60,847 nucleotides of DNA from Isotricha intestinalis. Its lineage: Eukaryota; Ciliophora; Litostomatea; Vestibuliferida; Isotrichidae. A program made the position numbers and the translations under genes. The stretch is taken from NCBI GenBank assembly GCA_023807065.1, contig JAJJLU010000378.1, positions 1 through 60,847 of the forward strand, in the 5' to 3' direction. The notes under the pieces were generated by a model. That model saw only the letters and a program-made list of their open reading frames with translations. It had not been told where the DNA came from and made no database searches. Shown here piece by piece: positions 40,372 to 51,050 of this stretch (the stretch's first letter is position 1; each line of letters begins with the position of its first letter).

Positions 40372-42279
40372 TTAATCACCCAAAGATATATTTTTAATAA
40401 AAATACTATTAATAGCTTCTTTAGCATCATATCTTTTTTCTTGATTAAACTCTAGACATTTCCTTAAAAAAATTTTACATTCTTCAGAAATTTTAACATT
40501 ATAATGATTATCATCAAAATTTAAATCTTTCATATTTTCATAAATTTTATCTTTAACATATTTATTTTGAGATAAATTATTACTAAAAGGTTTGTTTCCA
40601 AAAAGCATTTCATAAACAATAATACCTAAAGACCAAATATCAACTTTTTGATTAATTTTAACATTATTACCATTTATAAAACATTCAGGAGGTAAATAAA
40701 AATAAGTTCCAGTTCCTTGAGAAGTTAAATCAGTGTAATTTGAATTAGAATCAATAATTTTAGCTAAACCAAAATCAGTTAATTTAACTTCTAAATTATT
40801 GAATAATATATTTTGTGGTTTTAAATCATAATGAATAATTTTTTTATTTAAAGTTTCTAAATAAACTAAAGCTTCTAATATTTGTTTAGTAATAACTTTA
40901 ACTTCTTTTTCACTTAATATTTTTCTTTCTCTAATATAATTAGATAAATCAGTTCCATTACATAATTCTAAAACAGAACAAAAAGAATTATTATTAATTT
41001 CAATAGTATCAATATGATTAATAATATTTTTATGATGAATATTTTTTAATATTTCATTTTCTCTCATAGTGTGTTTAATATAAGAATCCTTCATTTCATC
41101 ATTCCAATTTGGATTTAATTGATGAATTTTACAAGCAACATATTTATGATTTTTTATATCATATGCTTTATAAACTTCTGAATATCCTCCTTTTCCTATT
41201 AATGAAATTAACTGATATTTTTTTCCTAACAATGGCCATTTATTCAAATATAAACAATGTGATTCTTCTTTTAATATGCAATAATTATTTATTAATTCTG
41301 TTTTTTCTTTCTGTAAATTTAATTCATAATTTCTTATTCTTTTTTCTTCATTTTCTAATTCATTTAATTTAAATTTAATTAAATCATTTTGATTTGATTT
41401 CAATAATTTTAATTCTGTTCTTTTTGAATTTATATTTTTCATTAAAATTTCTATTTTTTTAAATTCACTTCCTTCTTCAAAATATTCTAAAATTTGACCA
41501 TTTGATAATTTTTGATATGTTAATTTACCTATTGTATATTGTTTTTCATTTATTTCTTTTTGTATTATTTTTCTTTTTAATTCTCCATTTTCTTTAACAA
41601 ATTTACATACATCCATTTCATTTTTTTCTATTTCATTTTGAAAATATATTATTCTATTATTTAATTCTTGGTTTTTTTTTATTAGTTCAGATATTTTTCT
41701 CTTTAATTCATTTGATTCTTTTATTTTATCTGATAAAATTTTTTTTATTTTATTTATTATTTCACTATTTTCTAAAGAATTTTCAATAAATTTTTCTAAT
41801 GAATCAGGACTTGAAGAAATTAAAGAAGAAGAAGATTTTAAATAATCTTTTAATTGGGAATTTTTACATAAATTTTTTTTTTTTCCTTTATATTTTTTTA
41901 ATTTTATATTCTGATCATTTATTAATTGAGAAGGCGGTAATGAATTATTATCTAAAGAAGAATTATCTTTTTTCTTTCTTTTAATAGTTAAATATTGACA
42001 TATATTAACGTCTTTTTTATCATTTATTTTCTTATTTATTATATTAATATTTGAAAAAGGAATTGAAATATTATTACTTATAGTATTTGATTTTGTATTA
42101 TTGGATTGTTCTGTTTTAAATAATTTTATTTTAATATTTTCTATATTTTCATTCGATGAATTTTCTATTGGACAATTCCCATCTTTACTTGGTCCTGTTA
42201 ATCTATGTTCTAATAAATTTAGTTTTCTTTCAGTCTTATATTTCGAAGAATTTATTTTATCATTTGAATTTTCTGTCAT
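40372..42279 (-). CDS. TLK: Tousled-like protein kinase
   Basis: A nuclear kinase that in animals and plants phosphorylates the histone chaperone ASF1 during replication and repair. 635 aa. The N-terminal half has Ser/Asn-rich sequence and coiled-coils (about 175-345), the usual dimerisation region. The kinase domain starts near residue 350: GKGGYSEVYKAYD, ACKIHQLNPNW, SYIKHTMRE, HYDLKPQNILF (the family's HYD instead of HRD), DFGLAKI and TSQGTGTYFYLPPECF, nearly residue for residue like TLKs. All catalytic residues are present. Downstream it ends just past the last kinase helix. Confidence 0.95.
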   Translation of the reverse strand: MTENSNDKINSSKYKTERKLNLLEHRLTGPSKDGNCPIENSSNENIENIKIKLFKTEQSNNTKSNTISNNISIPFSNINIINKKINDKKDVNICQYLTIKRKKKDNSSLDNNSLPPSQLINDQNIKLKKYKGKKKNLCKNSQLKDYLKSSSSLISSSPDSLEKFIENSLENSEIINKIKKILSDKIKESNELKRKISELIKKNQELNNRIIYFQNEIEKNEMDVCKFVKENGELKRKIIQKEINEKQYTIGKLTYQKLSNGQILEYFEEGSEFKKIEILMKNINSKRTELKLLKSNQNDLIKFKLNELENEEKRIRNYELNLQKEKTELINNYCILKEESHCLYLNKWPLLGKKYQLISLIGKGGYSEVYKAYDIKNHKYVACKIHQLNPNWNDEMKDSYIKHTMRENEILKNIHHKNIINHIDTIEINNNSFCSVLELCNGTDLSNYIRERKILSEKEVKVITKQILEALVYLETLNKKIIHYDLKPQNILFNNLEVKLTDFGLAKIIDSNSNYTDLTSQGTGTYFYLPPECFINGNNVKINQKVDIWSLGIIVYEMLFGNKPFSNNLSQNKYVKDKIYENMKDLNFDDNHYNVKISEECKIFLRKCLEFNQEKRYDAKEAINSIFIKNISLGD

Positions 42280-42533
42280 TGAAATTTTTTTTTAAATTAA
42301 TAGTTTATTATTGTTTAAATTTCTTTTGAAATTTATTTTCTAAATATTATCCAAATGTTTATTTTATTTTCTTTTTAAAATTTTTTGTTTATTTTATTTA
42401 TTTCTAATTCTTTAATATTTAATATTATATTTCTTCTTATTTGAAAATTACATAATATAATTTAATATGAACTCTTTTAGAATATAATTTTCATGATTCC
42501 ATTTTTTTACATTTGAATGTAATTCATCTTTAT

Positions 42534-42576
42534 AATATTTAATATTTAGTTTATTTAAAGTTAAATATTAAATATT
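42534..42576. repeat. 15-bp perfect inverted repeat
   Basis: AATATTTAATATTTA at 42534-42548 is mirrored by its exact reverse complement at 42562-42576, with a 13-base spacer. It could form a hairpin in DNA or RNA. In A/T-only sequence a 15-bp match may still be chance. Confidence 0.5.
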
Positions 42577-42857
42577 TCAATTTTAAATAAATATTATTAT
42601 ATATAATAAATTAATTGTAAAATAGATTTAATTTGATAAAAAAATGTAAATTGAAATTTGATAATTAAATCTTAAGAATAATTATATTTTCATTTAATCG
42701 AAAATTAATTAAAAAATGTATTCACCATTAAAGTCAAAATAATTTTTAATTAAATGAAAATATAATAATATGTCTGATAATTAAATAAAAGTAAATAGAT
42801 CAAAAAATAAAATTTTTAAAATGAATTTAATGTTTTGATTATTATTGAAATTATTCC

Positions 42858-42879
42858 AAAAGTATTGTATAATACTTTT
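42858..42879. repeat. 9-bp palindromic hairpin
   Basis: AAAAGTATT, a GTAT loop, then AATACTTTT: a perfect short hairpin that includes a G-C pair. It lies in the long spacer about 240 bases beyond the coiled-coil gene's coding start of the downstream region. Function unknown; possibly a terminator-like structure or chance. Confidence 0.4.
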
Positions 42880-43096
42880 CATGATTTATTCTTTTAATAA
42901 TATAGAAATTAGTGTTAATGAAAATTTATTAATAAATATTAAACAAATGTTTAAAAATTAAGTTAAAATGTAATAAAATTATTTTTTAATTAACTTCTAA
43001 CCATATAATTTATTTATATATATTATATTTAATGTTTTTTAAAATTTCACATAATTTATTTAAGTAAATAAAAAAAATAAATTTTAATTTTATTTG

Positions 43097-44833
43097 TTAT
43101 TCAATCTCTTCAACATTCAAATCATACATATTTTGAGAATCTCCTGATTTTCTATTTTGATTTGAATTTATATTATTATTATTATTATTAATATTAGGAA
43201 AATTAGCTTTAATACCTTTAACTTCATTTTCTAAATTAAAAATAGATTGTTCAACTTTTTCAATTTCTTCAAATCCATTTTCAATTTGTTGGAAATTATC
43301 ATCATACTCTTCTTCATTTTTCTTTAATTCTAAAATTGATTTTTTGATATCAAGAGTATTATTAATTAATTCTTCAATTAATGTTTGTACTGTATTTTGT
43401 TGATTAATATTTAATTCTAAAAATTGATTAAAATATTCAAATTTTTTTTGAATCATTTCATCTATTTTTTCTTCATAATTTAAATCACTAATTTTTTGAT
43501 TATCATTTGAACGTAATTTATTATTAATTATATTATTCATATTATTATATTTTTGATTTAAAACATTTATTAAATTATTATTTTCTTCATTTTTTTTTTC
43601 TAATGATTGCAATTGATTATTTATTTCATATTGTTTTAAATTCATTTGTTCATTATTTTTATGATTATTATTATTATTATTTAGTTCATTAATTTTAGAA
43701 TTTAATTCTTTAATGCTATTAGAATTACTTTCAATTTTCTGGGAAAGGTTCGTACTAATTTCTTCATATTGTTCAATTTTATTTTGAAATTCATTATTGA
43801 ATTGATTACTTATTTCAAATTTTTTATTCATTTCATTTATATTATTTAAATATGAATTATATTGTTTATCATAAGATTCAAATTTTAAATTAATTCTTTT
43901 AAAATCATCAGAAAATTTTTGAAGTAATTCATTTTGATTAAGATTATTAAGTTGAGTTTCTTTCATGTTTTGAAAATTGTTTTTTAAATTTTCAAGATTA
44001 TCAGAATAAAATTTGAATTTCTTGTTATTATCTTCTTCTAAAAGTTTACAATTTCTATTATATTCATTATTTTGATTATTTAAATTATTATTCATTTGAT
44101 TTTCTAAATCATCAAATTTTTTTTGAGTTTCTTCAGCAATTAATTTATTATTTTCATTGATTTGGTCCATTATATTTTTTTGATTATTAACAATTTCATT
44201 TATTTTATTTTCAAAAAGACCAATTTTTCCTTCAAATTCATTCACTCTATTATAAGATATATTATTATTATTTTTAGCTATTCTTATTTCATTTAAAAAA
44301 TCTAATTCTTTATTATTTTGTTCGTTTGAAATAAATTGAATATCATTTTCTATTTTTGATATATTTGTCCTAAGATTTGATAATGAATTTAATATTTCAT
44401 TTATTTTATTTTTATTTTCTTCATTTAATTTTATTTCTTTTTCAAAATTTATCTGTTGATTTTTAATTTGGTTTTTAGCATTTTCTAAATAAGGATTTAA
44501 TTCTTTTTCTATTAATTTTTTTGCATCATTTTTTCTTAAAGAATAATTTGTATTTATTTCATTTGGATTTCCATAATAAGTAAAACCTGTATTTTCAAAC
44601 GGACTATTGTTATAATCTAAGTTATTTATATAATTTCTAAATGAACTTGTTGTTTTTGGATAGAAATTATTTGTTGAATAAAAGGTCATTTCATTTCTTT
44701 TTTTTTCTTCCATTTCATTAAAAGGATTAGAATCATTATTTAAATTTGTATTCCAATTATCTTTCAAAAGGCCTCTTTGTTTTAAATAATAATCATTTTT
44801 ATTTAATATATATTCCAACTCTTCAGACATCAT
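43097..44833 (-). CDS. coiled-coil protein, 578 aa
   Basis: An unrecognised structural-type protein. The first 110 residues are Asn/Tyr/Phe-rich and non-helical (NNDSNPFNEME, SFRNYINNLDYNN). From about 125 to 540 it is one long Gln/Asn/Glu/Lys heptad region, interrupted by an Asn-rich break near 395. The C-terminus is acidic (MYDLNVEEIE). Two adjacent ATGs begin the frame. It is head-to-head with the E2 gene with 85 bases between starts. Long coiled-coils of this kind in ciliates often belong to cortical or basal-body proteins, but there is no diagnostic motif. Confidence 0.7.
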   Translation of the reverse strand: MMSEELEYILNKNDYYLKQRGLLKDNWNTNLNNDSNPFNEMEEKKRNEMTFYSTNNFYPKTTSSFRNYINNLDYNNSPFENTGFTYYGNPNEINTNYSLRKNDAKKLIEKELNPYLENAKNQIKNQQINFEKEIKLNEENKNKINEILNSLSNLRTNISKIENDIQFISNEQNNKELDFLNEIRIAKNNNNISYNRVNEFEGKIGLFENKINEIVNNQKNIMDQINENNKLIAEETQKKFDDLENQMNNNLNNQNNEYNRNCKLLEEDNNKKFKFYSDNLENLKNNFQNMKETQLNNLNQNELLQKFSDDFKRINLKFESYDKQYNSYLNNINEMNKKFEISNQFNNEFQNKIEQYEEISTNLSQKIESNSNSIKELNSKINELNNNNNNHKNNEQMNLKQYEINNQLQSLEKKNEENNNLINVLNQKYNNMNNIINNKLRSNDNQKISDLNYEEKIDEMIQKKFEYFNQFLELNINQQNTVQTLIEELINNTLDIKKSILELKKNEEEYDDNFQQIENGFEEIEKVEQSIFNLENEVKGIKANFPNINNNNNNINSNQNRKSGDSQNMYDLNVEEIE

Positions 44834-44918
44834 AAAATTTAATTAATATTAAATAAGTTATAAAACAAATAAACAATTAAATTAAGCAAAAAAAAAATAA
44901 TATATTTAAATAAAAAAA

Positions 44919-46335
44919 ATGTCAAATTTATCTTTAAAAAGAATTCAAAAAGAATATCAAAAAATGATAAAAGATCCATCTCCTTCATATTTTGCATCTC
45001 CAATAAAAGATGATATGTTTTGTTGGCATTTTACAATAAAAGGTCCAAAAGAGACAGAATTTGAAGGAGGAATATATCATGGAGTAATAAAACTTCCAAT
45101 GACATATCCAAACAGTCCTCCTTCAGTAATGTTTTTAACACCAAGTGGAAGATTTGAAACAAATAAAGATGTTTGTTTATCTATGACACAATATCACAAG
45201 GAAGAATGGCAAGCTGCTTGGACAAGTAAATTTATTTTTTTTTATATTTATTTTTTTAGTTGGAAGTATGCTGCAAGCTATCATTGCTTTTATGCCTATA
45301 CAAGAAGATCATCAAGCTATTGGAGCTTTAAATTATCCTGTTGAAACTAGGAAAAAATTTGCTTTAGTTAGTAAAGATTATAAATGCGATATTTGTGGTC
45401 CTGTAAAAGATATTGTTGAGAAACATTTTTTAAAAGAAAATCATACAATTAACGAGAATAATACCAATGAAAATAATAAAAATATTGATTTTAATAATAA
45501 TCTTAATGTTAATGATAATGATGATAAAGAAAAGAAAGTTGAATTATTGGAAGATATTATTAAAAATAAATTCAGTGATGAAAAAAAAGTTTTAGAGGAT
45601 AAAGTGGAAAATGAAAAAAATGAAGAAAAAAAAGAAGAAAATGATATTAAAGAAGAAAGTGAAAAGGAATTATTAAATTTTAAGAATATTAAATTAGATG
45701 AAGATACTACTTTTAAAAAAGTAAAAAGTGAGAAAATAAATTATTCAGAAGAATTTAAGAAAATAAGACAATCTCAATATGCAAATTTATTAAAAAAACC
45801 AAAATCAGAAAATATTGAGATTGAAAAAGAAGAAAATAAAATATTAAAAAAAGAATCAAATAACTCAGAAAAAATATTAAATGAAATTTCTGAAGAAAAT
45901 AATAATAATATAATAGATTCTGAATTTCTTGATGAAGTAGATTTTAATATTGTTCAAAATACAATTAAATTTCATGGAAATAAAACAAAAGAAGAAATTG
46001 AAAATGAATTAAACGATAATTATCAAAATAAAACATTAAATAATTTATTTTTTAAAACAGATTTTAAACAACAAATTCCTTTAAATAATATTAGTGAAGA
46101 AGAAGACAATATAATTGATGATGATAATGACTTTTCTAAAAAAATAAAAAATTTAACTTATGAAAAAAAAGTTTTAGAAAAATTTTTAAAGAAAAAAATC
46201 TCAGTTGTTAAATATTGTTCAAGAAAAACTTATGAAAAAGAAAGGGATAAAGAAATAAAAAATTTTACTATAATTATGGGAATTATAATTTTATTAGTTT
46301 TTCTAACATATTATATTTTCCATAAATTATTTTAA
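44919..46335 (+). CDS. tail-anchored ubiquitin-conjugating enzyme, UBE2J/Ubc6-type
   Basis: An E2 that serves ER-associated degradation. Exons 44919-45225 and 45260-46335 are joined across a 34-nt intron, giving 460 aa. The UBC fold shows SLKRIQKEYQKMIKDPSPSY, the family-specific FTIKGPKETEFEGGIYHG, and GRFETNKDVCLSMTQYHKEE in which the Cys is the catalytic residue (about 88). WQAAWT continues after splicing into IGSMLQAIIAFMP, as in UBE2J proteins. A long acidic Lys/Glu/Asn linker follows, and the protein ends in one hydrophobic helix (IIMGIIILLVFLTYYIF), the ER tail anchor. The linker is much longer than in yeast Ubc6. The derlin gene on this chromosome acts in the same pathway. Confidence 0.9.
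45226..45259 (+). other. intron of the E2 gene (34 nt)
   Basis: Starts GTAAATTTA and ends TTTTTTTAG, pure A/T apart from the splice-site G bases. Its removal joins TGG-ACA-A to TT-GGA-AGT and restores the conserved UBC helix. The summed exons (1,383 nt) are a multiple of three. Confidence 0.92.
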
Positions 46336-46517
46336 TTTTTAATGTATAAAGTTAAAAATAATTAAAATACATAAGAAACAAAAAAAATATATCTCTTAAT
46401 TAATATTTACCAAATTTCATTTTATTAATTTTCCATATGCAATTAATCCAATAAAATTTTTATATTTATTATATTTATAAAAAAACCAGAAATAAATCAT
46501 GATAAAAAATATAAAAA

Positions 46518-49307
46518 TCAAAAATCTTTATAAAAAACATTATTATAATCAAAATTCGTAGTATCATTTTGATTCATATGAACAGCCTAAAAAAAAATAA
46601 AATATAAAATAAATTACATTTAAATATTCTACAATATTAAGTTGATAAGATCTAACAATTGTTCCATTACTAATTTTATGAGTTTCATAAAAATTTTTAG
46701 GTATATAAGGAGCTTTAACATTAAATTCACTTAATTGTTTCTAAAAAGAAAAAAATTAAAAACTTAAAAACTTACAAAATCAAAATTTTGAAAAAATTGA
46801 TGTTCCTTAAGTAAATCAAAACTACACACTCTTTGAACAATATTTTTAGATAAAATTAAATGTAAAAAGGAGCCAAAATAAGGATATTTTTCAATAAAAG
46901 GTATATCTAAATTTTTATTTAAAATTTCATTGTAAACATCTAAAATTTCTTTGCAACCTTGTCCAAAGGGAAAATATCCAAAAAAGACTTCAAATAATGT
47001 GATTCCAGCAGACCAAAAATCAGCAGAAAAAGAATAACCATTTCCCATAATAATTTCTGGTGCTAAATAATATGGAGTTCCACATATTGTTTTAGTTATA
47101 TTATCTGTTGTTAAAGTTTTTGCCATTCCAAAATCTATTAATTTTAAAAATCCATTTTTATCTATTATTAAATTATCAGGCTTTATATCTCTATGTAATA
47201 TTCTCTTATTGTGTATGTAATCTAATACACTTATTAATATTGCTGTATAAAATTGAATTTGTTCTATTGTTTTTTCTGGCATTATTTCCATAAATTTTCT
47301 TAATGTAATTCCATCTATAAATTCTAATAAAAAAAATATATATTTTTTGTCTTTAAATGTTTTTACTAATCTTATTAAAAAAGGATTATCTAATTTTGTC
47401 ATTATTGTTTTTTCATTGAAATAATATTCCATTAATTGAGGATTGTTATTAAATGAAAACAAAGGAGTATATTTTAAAGCATATAAATATTTTTTATTAT
47501 GAATTAAATATACATGTCCAAATTTACCTTGACCTAAAGATTGGATATAATATAAATTATTTAAAGTTATTTTAACATCTTGTAAGGAAATATTCTTTTT
47601 TAATTTTTTTTTAACATCCATATCAAATAAAGAAAAAGCGCCACTATCAATAATATATAATTCACTTTTTCCTAAAGAAATTGCAGTAAAAGATGAAATA
47701 TCACAATTTAATTCTGGTAAAGAACCAAATATTCCTTTTTTACCTATTTCTCTTACTATTTTATTATCATTATATATATAAATACACCCTTCTTTTACTA
47801 TATAAAATTTCCTACAAAATTCTCCTTCTTTAATAATAATTTCTTTATCATTATAATATTCTACTTTCAGTAATTTTGATAATTCTAAATATTGTGTTTC
47901 ATGTAAATTTGAAAATATATTTATTTGTTTTAATATTGAAACAGCATTTAATAAATTTATATTATTTGGACTTGGACTTTGTTTAATTATATTATCCCAA
48001 GAAGCTTCTAAAATTAAAGTCTCATCTTCACAAATAATATTACACTCTAAATTCATTTTTGAATCAATTATATCATCACCATATATATCTCCTTCAAGAC
48101 AAACTATACTTTGGTCACTTTCTTTAAGTAATTTACCACTTATAACTAAACATATTTTTTTATTTAAATTTATATTTTCTGAAAAAACTACTCTTTTCCC
48201 TGGATATAATTTTAAATAAAATATATTAAAAAAATCCGGATTATTACAATACATTTGAAATAATTTTTGTGATTTTTTGATAATATTTTGAAATAATATT
48301 TTTAAAATTGAATTAATATCAACACCTACTTTTACAATAATCGATTCATAAGTTAATTTATAAAGAATAGAATGTTCTTCACATATAATAGTAGATTCAC
48401 TTTTGTTTTTTGAAAATAATAATAATTTATCTCCAAAATATTCTCCTTTATTTAAATAAACAATATTATTATGATGTTTTTTAGAAATTTTCCCATCCAA
48501 AAGAAAATAAATACTGTCACAACTTTCTCCATTTTTAATAATAATAGTTCCTTTATCAAAATTAACAATTTCAATTAATTGACACATTTGTTTAATTTTA
48601 TCTTCTCCAACATATTTAAATGGTAAAATTTGAGAAATTAAAGCAAATTTTAATTTTTCAATTTTTAAAGAATTATATATTTTAGCACTTTTATAAAAAT
48701 CTCCAGTAATACATAATAAAGTAGTTATTTCTTTTGCTTCAGCATTAAAATTTCTAATATTATTATTTTCTTTAAAAGCTTCTTCACCAAAATAATCTCC
48801 TGCTTTTTTTTCTATTTTATTATTTTCATCTGTTAATTCTACTCTTCCTAAATATATTATATAAAATATTTTTGCTTCTGAATTTTTAGTATAAATTATA
48901 AAATTTGATTGTACTATACATGAAAAAAAACCTTTTAATAATTCATTATTTGAATCATCATCAAATTCTTTATTATAATCTTTTAAATTATTTAATATAA
49001 ATTCTTCTTGTTGTTCTGTTATATTTTCTTCTATTTTTTGGTTTTCTAAATCTTCTGTTTTTTTTAATAAATATTTTGTTGTTTGTCTTTTATAGAAATT
49101 ATCATTATTGTTATTATTTGGAGCTAAATTATTTTTCTTTTTTGATTTAAATAAATCTGGTAATAAAGTTGATATGTTGGGAGATTTATTTAACACTGTT
49201 TTTATTTTAATATATTTTTCTTTTGTTTTTAAAGGAGCAAATTCACTTTCTTTTTGAACATTAACATCAATATAAGATGATGCAATTTTTTGACAACAAA
49301 CTCCCAT
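46518..49307 (-). CDS. cGMP-dependent-type protein kinase (PKG), acylated, three exons
   Basis: A kinase with four cyclic-nucleotide-binding (CNB) domains followed by an AGC catalytic domain, the layout of alveolate PKGs. Exons 46776-49307, 46618-46740 and 46518-46586 give 907 aa. The N-terminus MGVCCQK predicts myristoylation and palmitoylation. CNB cores lie near residues 168 (FGEEAF with a downstream Arg), 287 (FGDKLL), 409 (YGDDII) and 524 (FGSLPE); only the first keeps both the Glu and Arg of the phosphate-binding cassette. The kinase has GQGKFGHV, HRDIKPDN (D707), DFG (D725) and TKTICGTPYYLAPE. The two small last exons supply the AGC tail (VKAPYIPKN, then TTNFDYNNVF), supporting the splice model. 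Confidence 0.9.
46587..46617 (-). other. second intron of the PKG gene (31 nt)
   Basis: Minus strand GTAATTTATT to TTTTTTTTAG. Its removal joins the exon ending VEYLN to AVHMNQNDTTNFD, the AGC C-tail NFD motif. Exon 2 is 123 nt, so phase 0 on both sides. Confidence 0.85.
46741..46775 (-). other. first intron of the PKG gene (35 nt)
   Basis: Minus strand GTAAGTTTTT to TTCTTTTTAG, directly after the codons for FQNFDF. Without splicing the kinase would stop three residues later and lack its C-tail. With splicing the AGC tail continues as KQLSEFNVKAPYIP. Confidence 0.9.
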
Positions 49308-49738
49308 TTAATTTTTTTTCTTTTTATATTAAATTGGTATTTCTCAAAATTATTTAATTTTTTATTTATTCATATTATCATTCTTTCTATATATAAGAAG
49401 ATATTTGTCTTGAATAATATTATTTGATTTATTTAGAAATTTACATTACATAAATTAATATATATTTAAATAATATTATTCAAAATTTTTTATTCTATTT
49501 ACTTTCTTAAAATAAAATTTAAATATTATAATAAGTATTTCTTCAATTTTTATATTTTTATTTTTTTTAATTGATTTAAAAATATATTATTATTAAAGTT
49601 TTAATTATTATTTTGTTATAATTTTTAAATTAGGTTTTTCTTTTCTAAAATTTTTTTAATTTTTTTTTTTTTACTCCTTCTTTTTTAAATTGCCCTATTA
49701 TATTTTCTTGAAGATATAATCTTTATAATATTTTATTA
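49308..49738. other. intergenic region upstream of PKG
   Basis: About 430 bases of A/T-rich spacer that should contain the PKG promoter and the 3' side of the adjacent pseudogene. No feature recognised. Confidence 0.45.
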
Positions 49739-50676
49739 TTAATTAAAAATAAATTTAGATAATGATTTCATTCCTTCATATGTTAAAACATTTTGAGATA
49801 AACAGAGTTCTTAATCTTTTATCTTTTATTGAATTAACTATTTGTATTAATTGATAATCATTTAAATTTGAATTTTGAAAATCTAATATTCTAATATTAT
49901 AATTTTTATTTATTAATTGATATTTATTTATCCAACCTTCAAAATTTGATTTTATGTTATTATTAAATTTCTAATTAAAACTGATAAATAATCTAAATTA
50001 GGAAATTTTGAACTGTCAATTATATTTTATTAATTTTATAACGTTCTTCTGATTTATTTTATCATCAAACTTTTCTGAATCAGTTGATTTTTCTGAATCT
50101 TTATGAAATAAATTTTTGTTGAATTTTGAAATGATTTTTCAATGATAACACCTTTAGTATAAAATTCATTTTCATTATTTTCTTCATCACTTAAATTTAA
50201 ATTACTTTTAATAATATTTAGATTAAGACATTTTTCGAAAAATTTTTCTTTTACTTTTTCTAAATTATCATTCCTTCAGTAAAACTTTTAAAATTGTAAA
50301 TTCCTTTTTCTGTGATTTCTATAGAAATATCATTATTTAAAACCTTCTGCAGAAACAATAATTATTTTTATAAAATTAGGATTTTGAATAGGATAACAAT
50401 TTAATAATTCTTTATAACTTTTATAGACTTTATTTTTTCCTATATTAATAAAAAAATAATGTATCTTATATCTTTTCATAAAAAAATTTATTTGAAATTA
50501 TTTGATTTTCACTTTCATTTATATTATATATTTTAGTTAAATTTTCTGTTTTTCTGATTATTTCGGATATTTTTTTTCAAATTATATGTTAATATTAATT
50601 TCCTTCTTATATTTTCTATTTCTAAAGTATATTTTGATGAAAATTCATTTGTTGAAACTACTTCTCCACATCTCAT
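49739..50676 (-). pseudogene. frameshift-riddled LRR-like gene
   Basis: No long frame exists here, yet the minus strand reads as continuous coding-like sequence if the frame is changed about ten times. It begins ATG AGA TGT (MRCGEVVSTNEFSSKYTLEI) at 50676. Further segments include YKELLNCYPIQNPNFIKIII, DISIEITEKGIYNFKSF, FEKCLNLNIIKSNLNLSDEE, IDSSKFPNLDYLSVLIRN, NIKSNFEGWINKYQL, ILDFQNSNLNDYQLIQIVNS and LSQNVLTYEGMKSLSKFIFN, ending in TAA at 49739. The last two have leucine-rich-repeat character. The disruptions look like single-base indels (about seven losses, three gains), several next to A or T runs; I saw no clear nonsense substitution inside a segment. Either a young pseudogene or a locally unpolished assembly. 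Confidence 0.6.
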
Positions 50677-51050
50677 TTTTATAAAAAATAATTTATATTT
50701 TTAATATTTTGAAATTTGTAATAAAAATCAAATATAAATTATATTTTAATTATTGAAATTTAATAAAAAACATCAATTTTGTAGGAAACCTTTTGTGTTA
50801 AAAATTTTGTTTTAAATTTATTATTTTTTATTAATTAATTATTTTATAACCCTAAATTATTTATTTTATTGTGTTATTAATTAAATCTTTTTTCATATTT
50901 TTTAGCAACATATGATGATATCTAACAGTTATCCCTATCTTACAATATTATGGGGAAAATCTATTATTTTCTGATATTGATTTAAAATAGTCATATTTCT
51001 TTTTATTTTTTTTAATTATAAAAAATTTTATATTTTAAAAAAATTATTAT
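50677..51050. other. intergenic region downstream of UTP6
   Basis: About 370 bases of A/T spacer between the UTP6 stop codon and the start of the frameshifted gene, both on the minus strand. The only less A/T-rich patches (around 50900-50960) show no frame or RNA-like fold that I can identify. Confidence 0.45.

Larger units (their letters stand above)
42280..43096. other. 817-bp intergenic region
   Basis: A long spacer for this compact chromosome, between the TLK promoter and the 3' end of a coiled-coil gene (both minus strand). It is A/T-rich with two perfect inverted repeats (listed separately). A 40-codon plus-strand frame near 42838-42962 is not convincing. No RNA gene is recognisable by eye. 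Confidence 0.5.

Noticed and set aside
42838..42962. Plus-strand frame containing SFNNIEISVNENLLINIKQM
   Set aside because: About 40 codons, no upstream exon or known domain; Asn/Ile/Lys content matches chance in this DNA.
45200..45280. Possible programmed frameshift in the E2 gene
   Set aside because: A GT-AG bounded 34-nt A/T segment explains the frame change and restores the conserved UBC helix exactly, so an intron is the better explanation.
46741..46790. Truncated PKG lacking its AGC tail
   Set aside because: Two short introns downstream reveal the missing tail, so the gene is complete.
49739..50676. Euplotes-style programmed +1 frameshifting
   Set aside because: Shifts occur in both directions, without a common AAA-TAA-type slippery context, and only in this gene.
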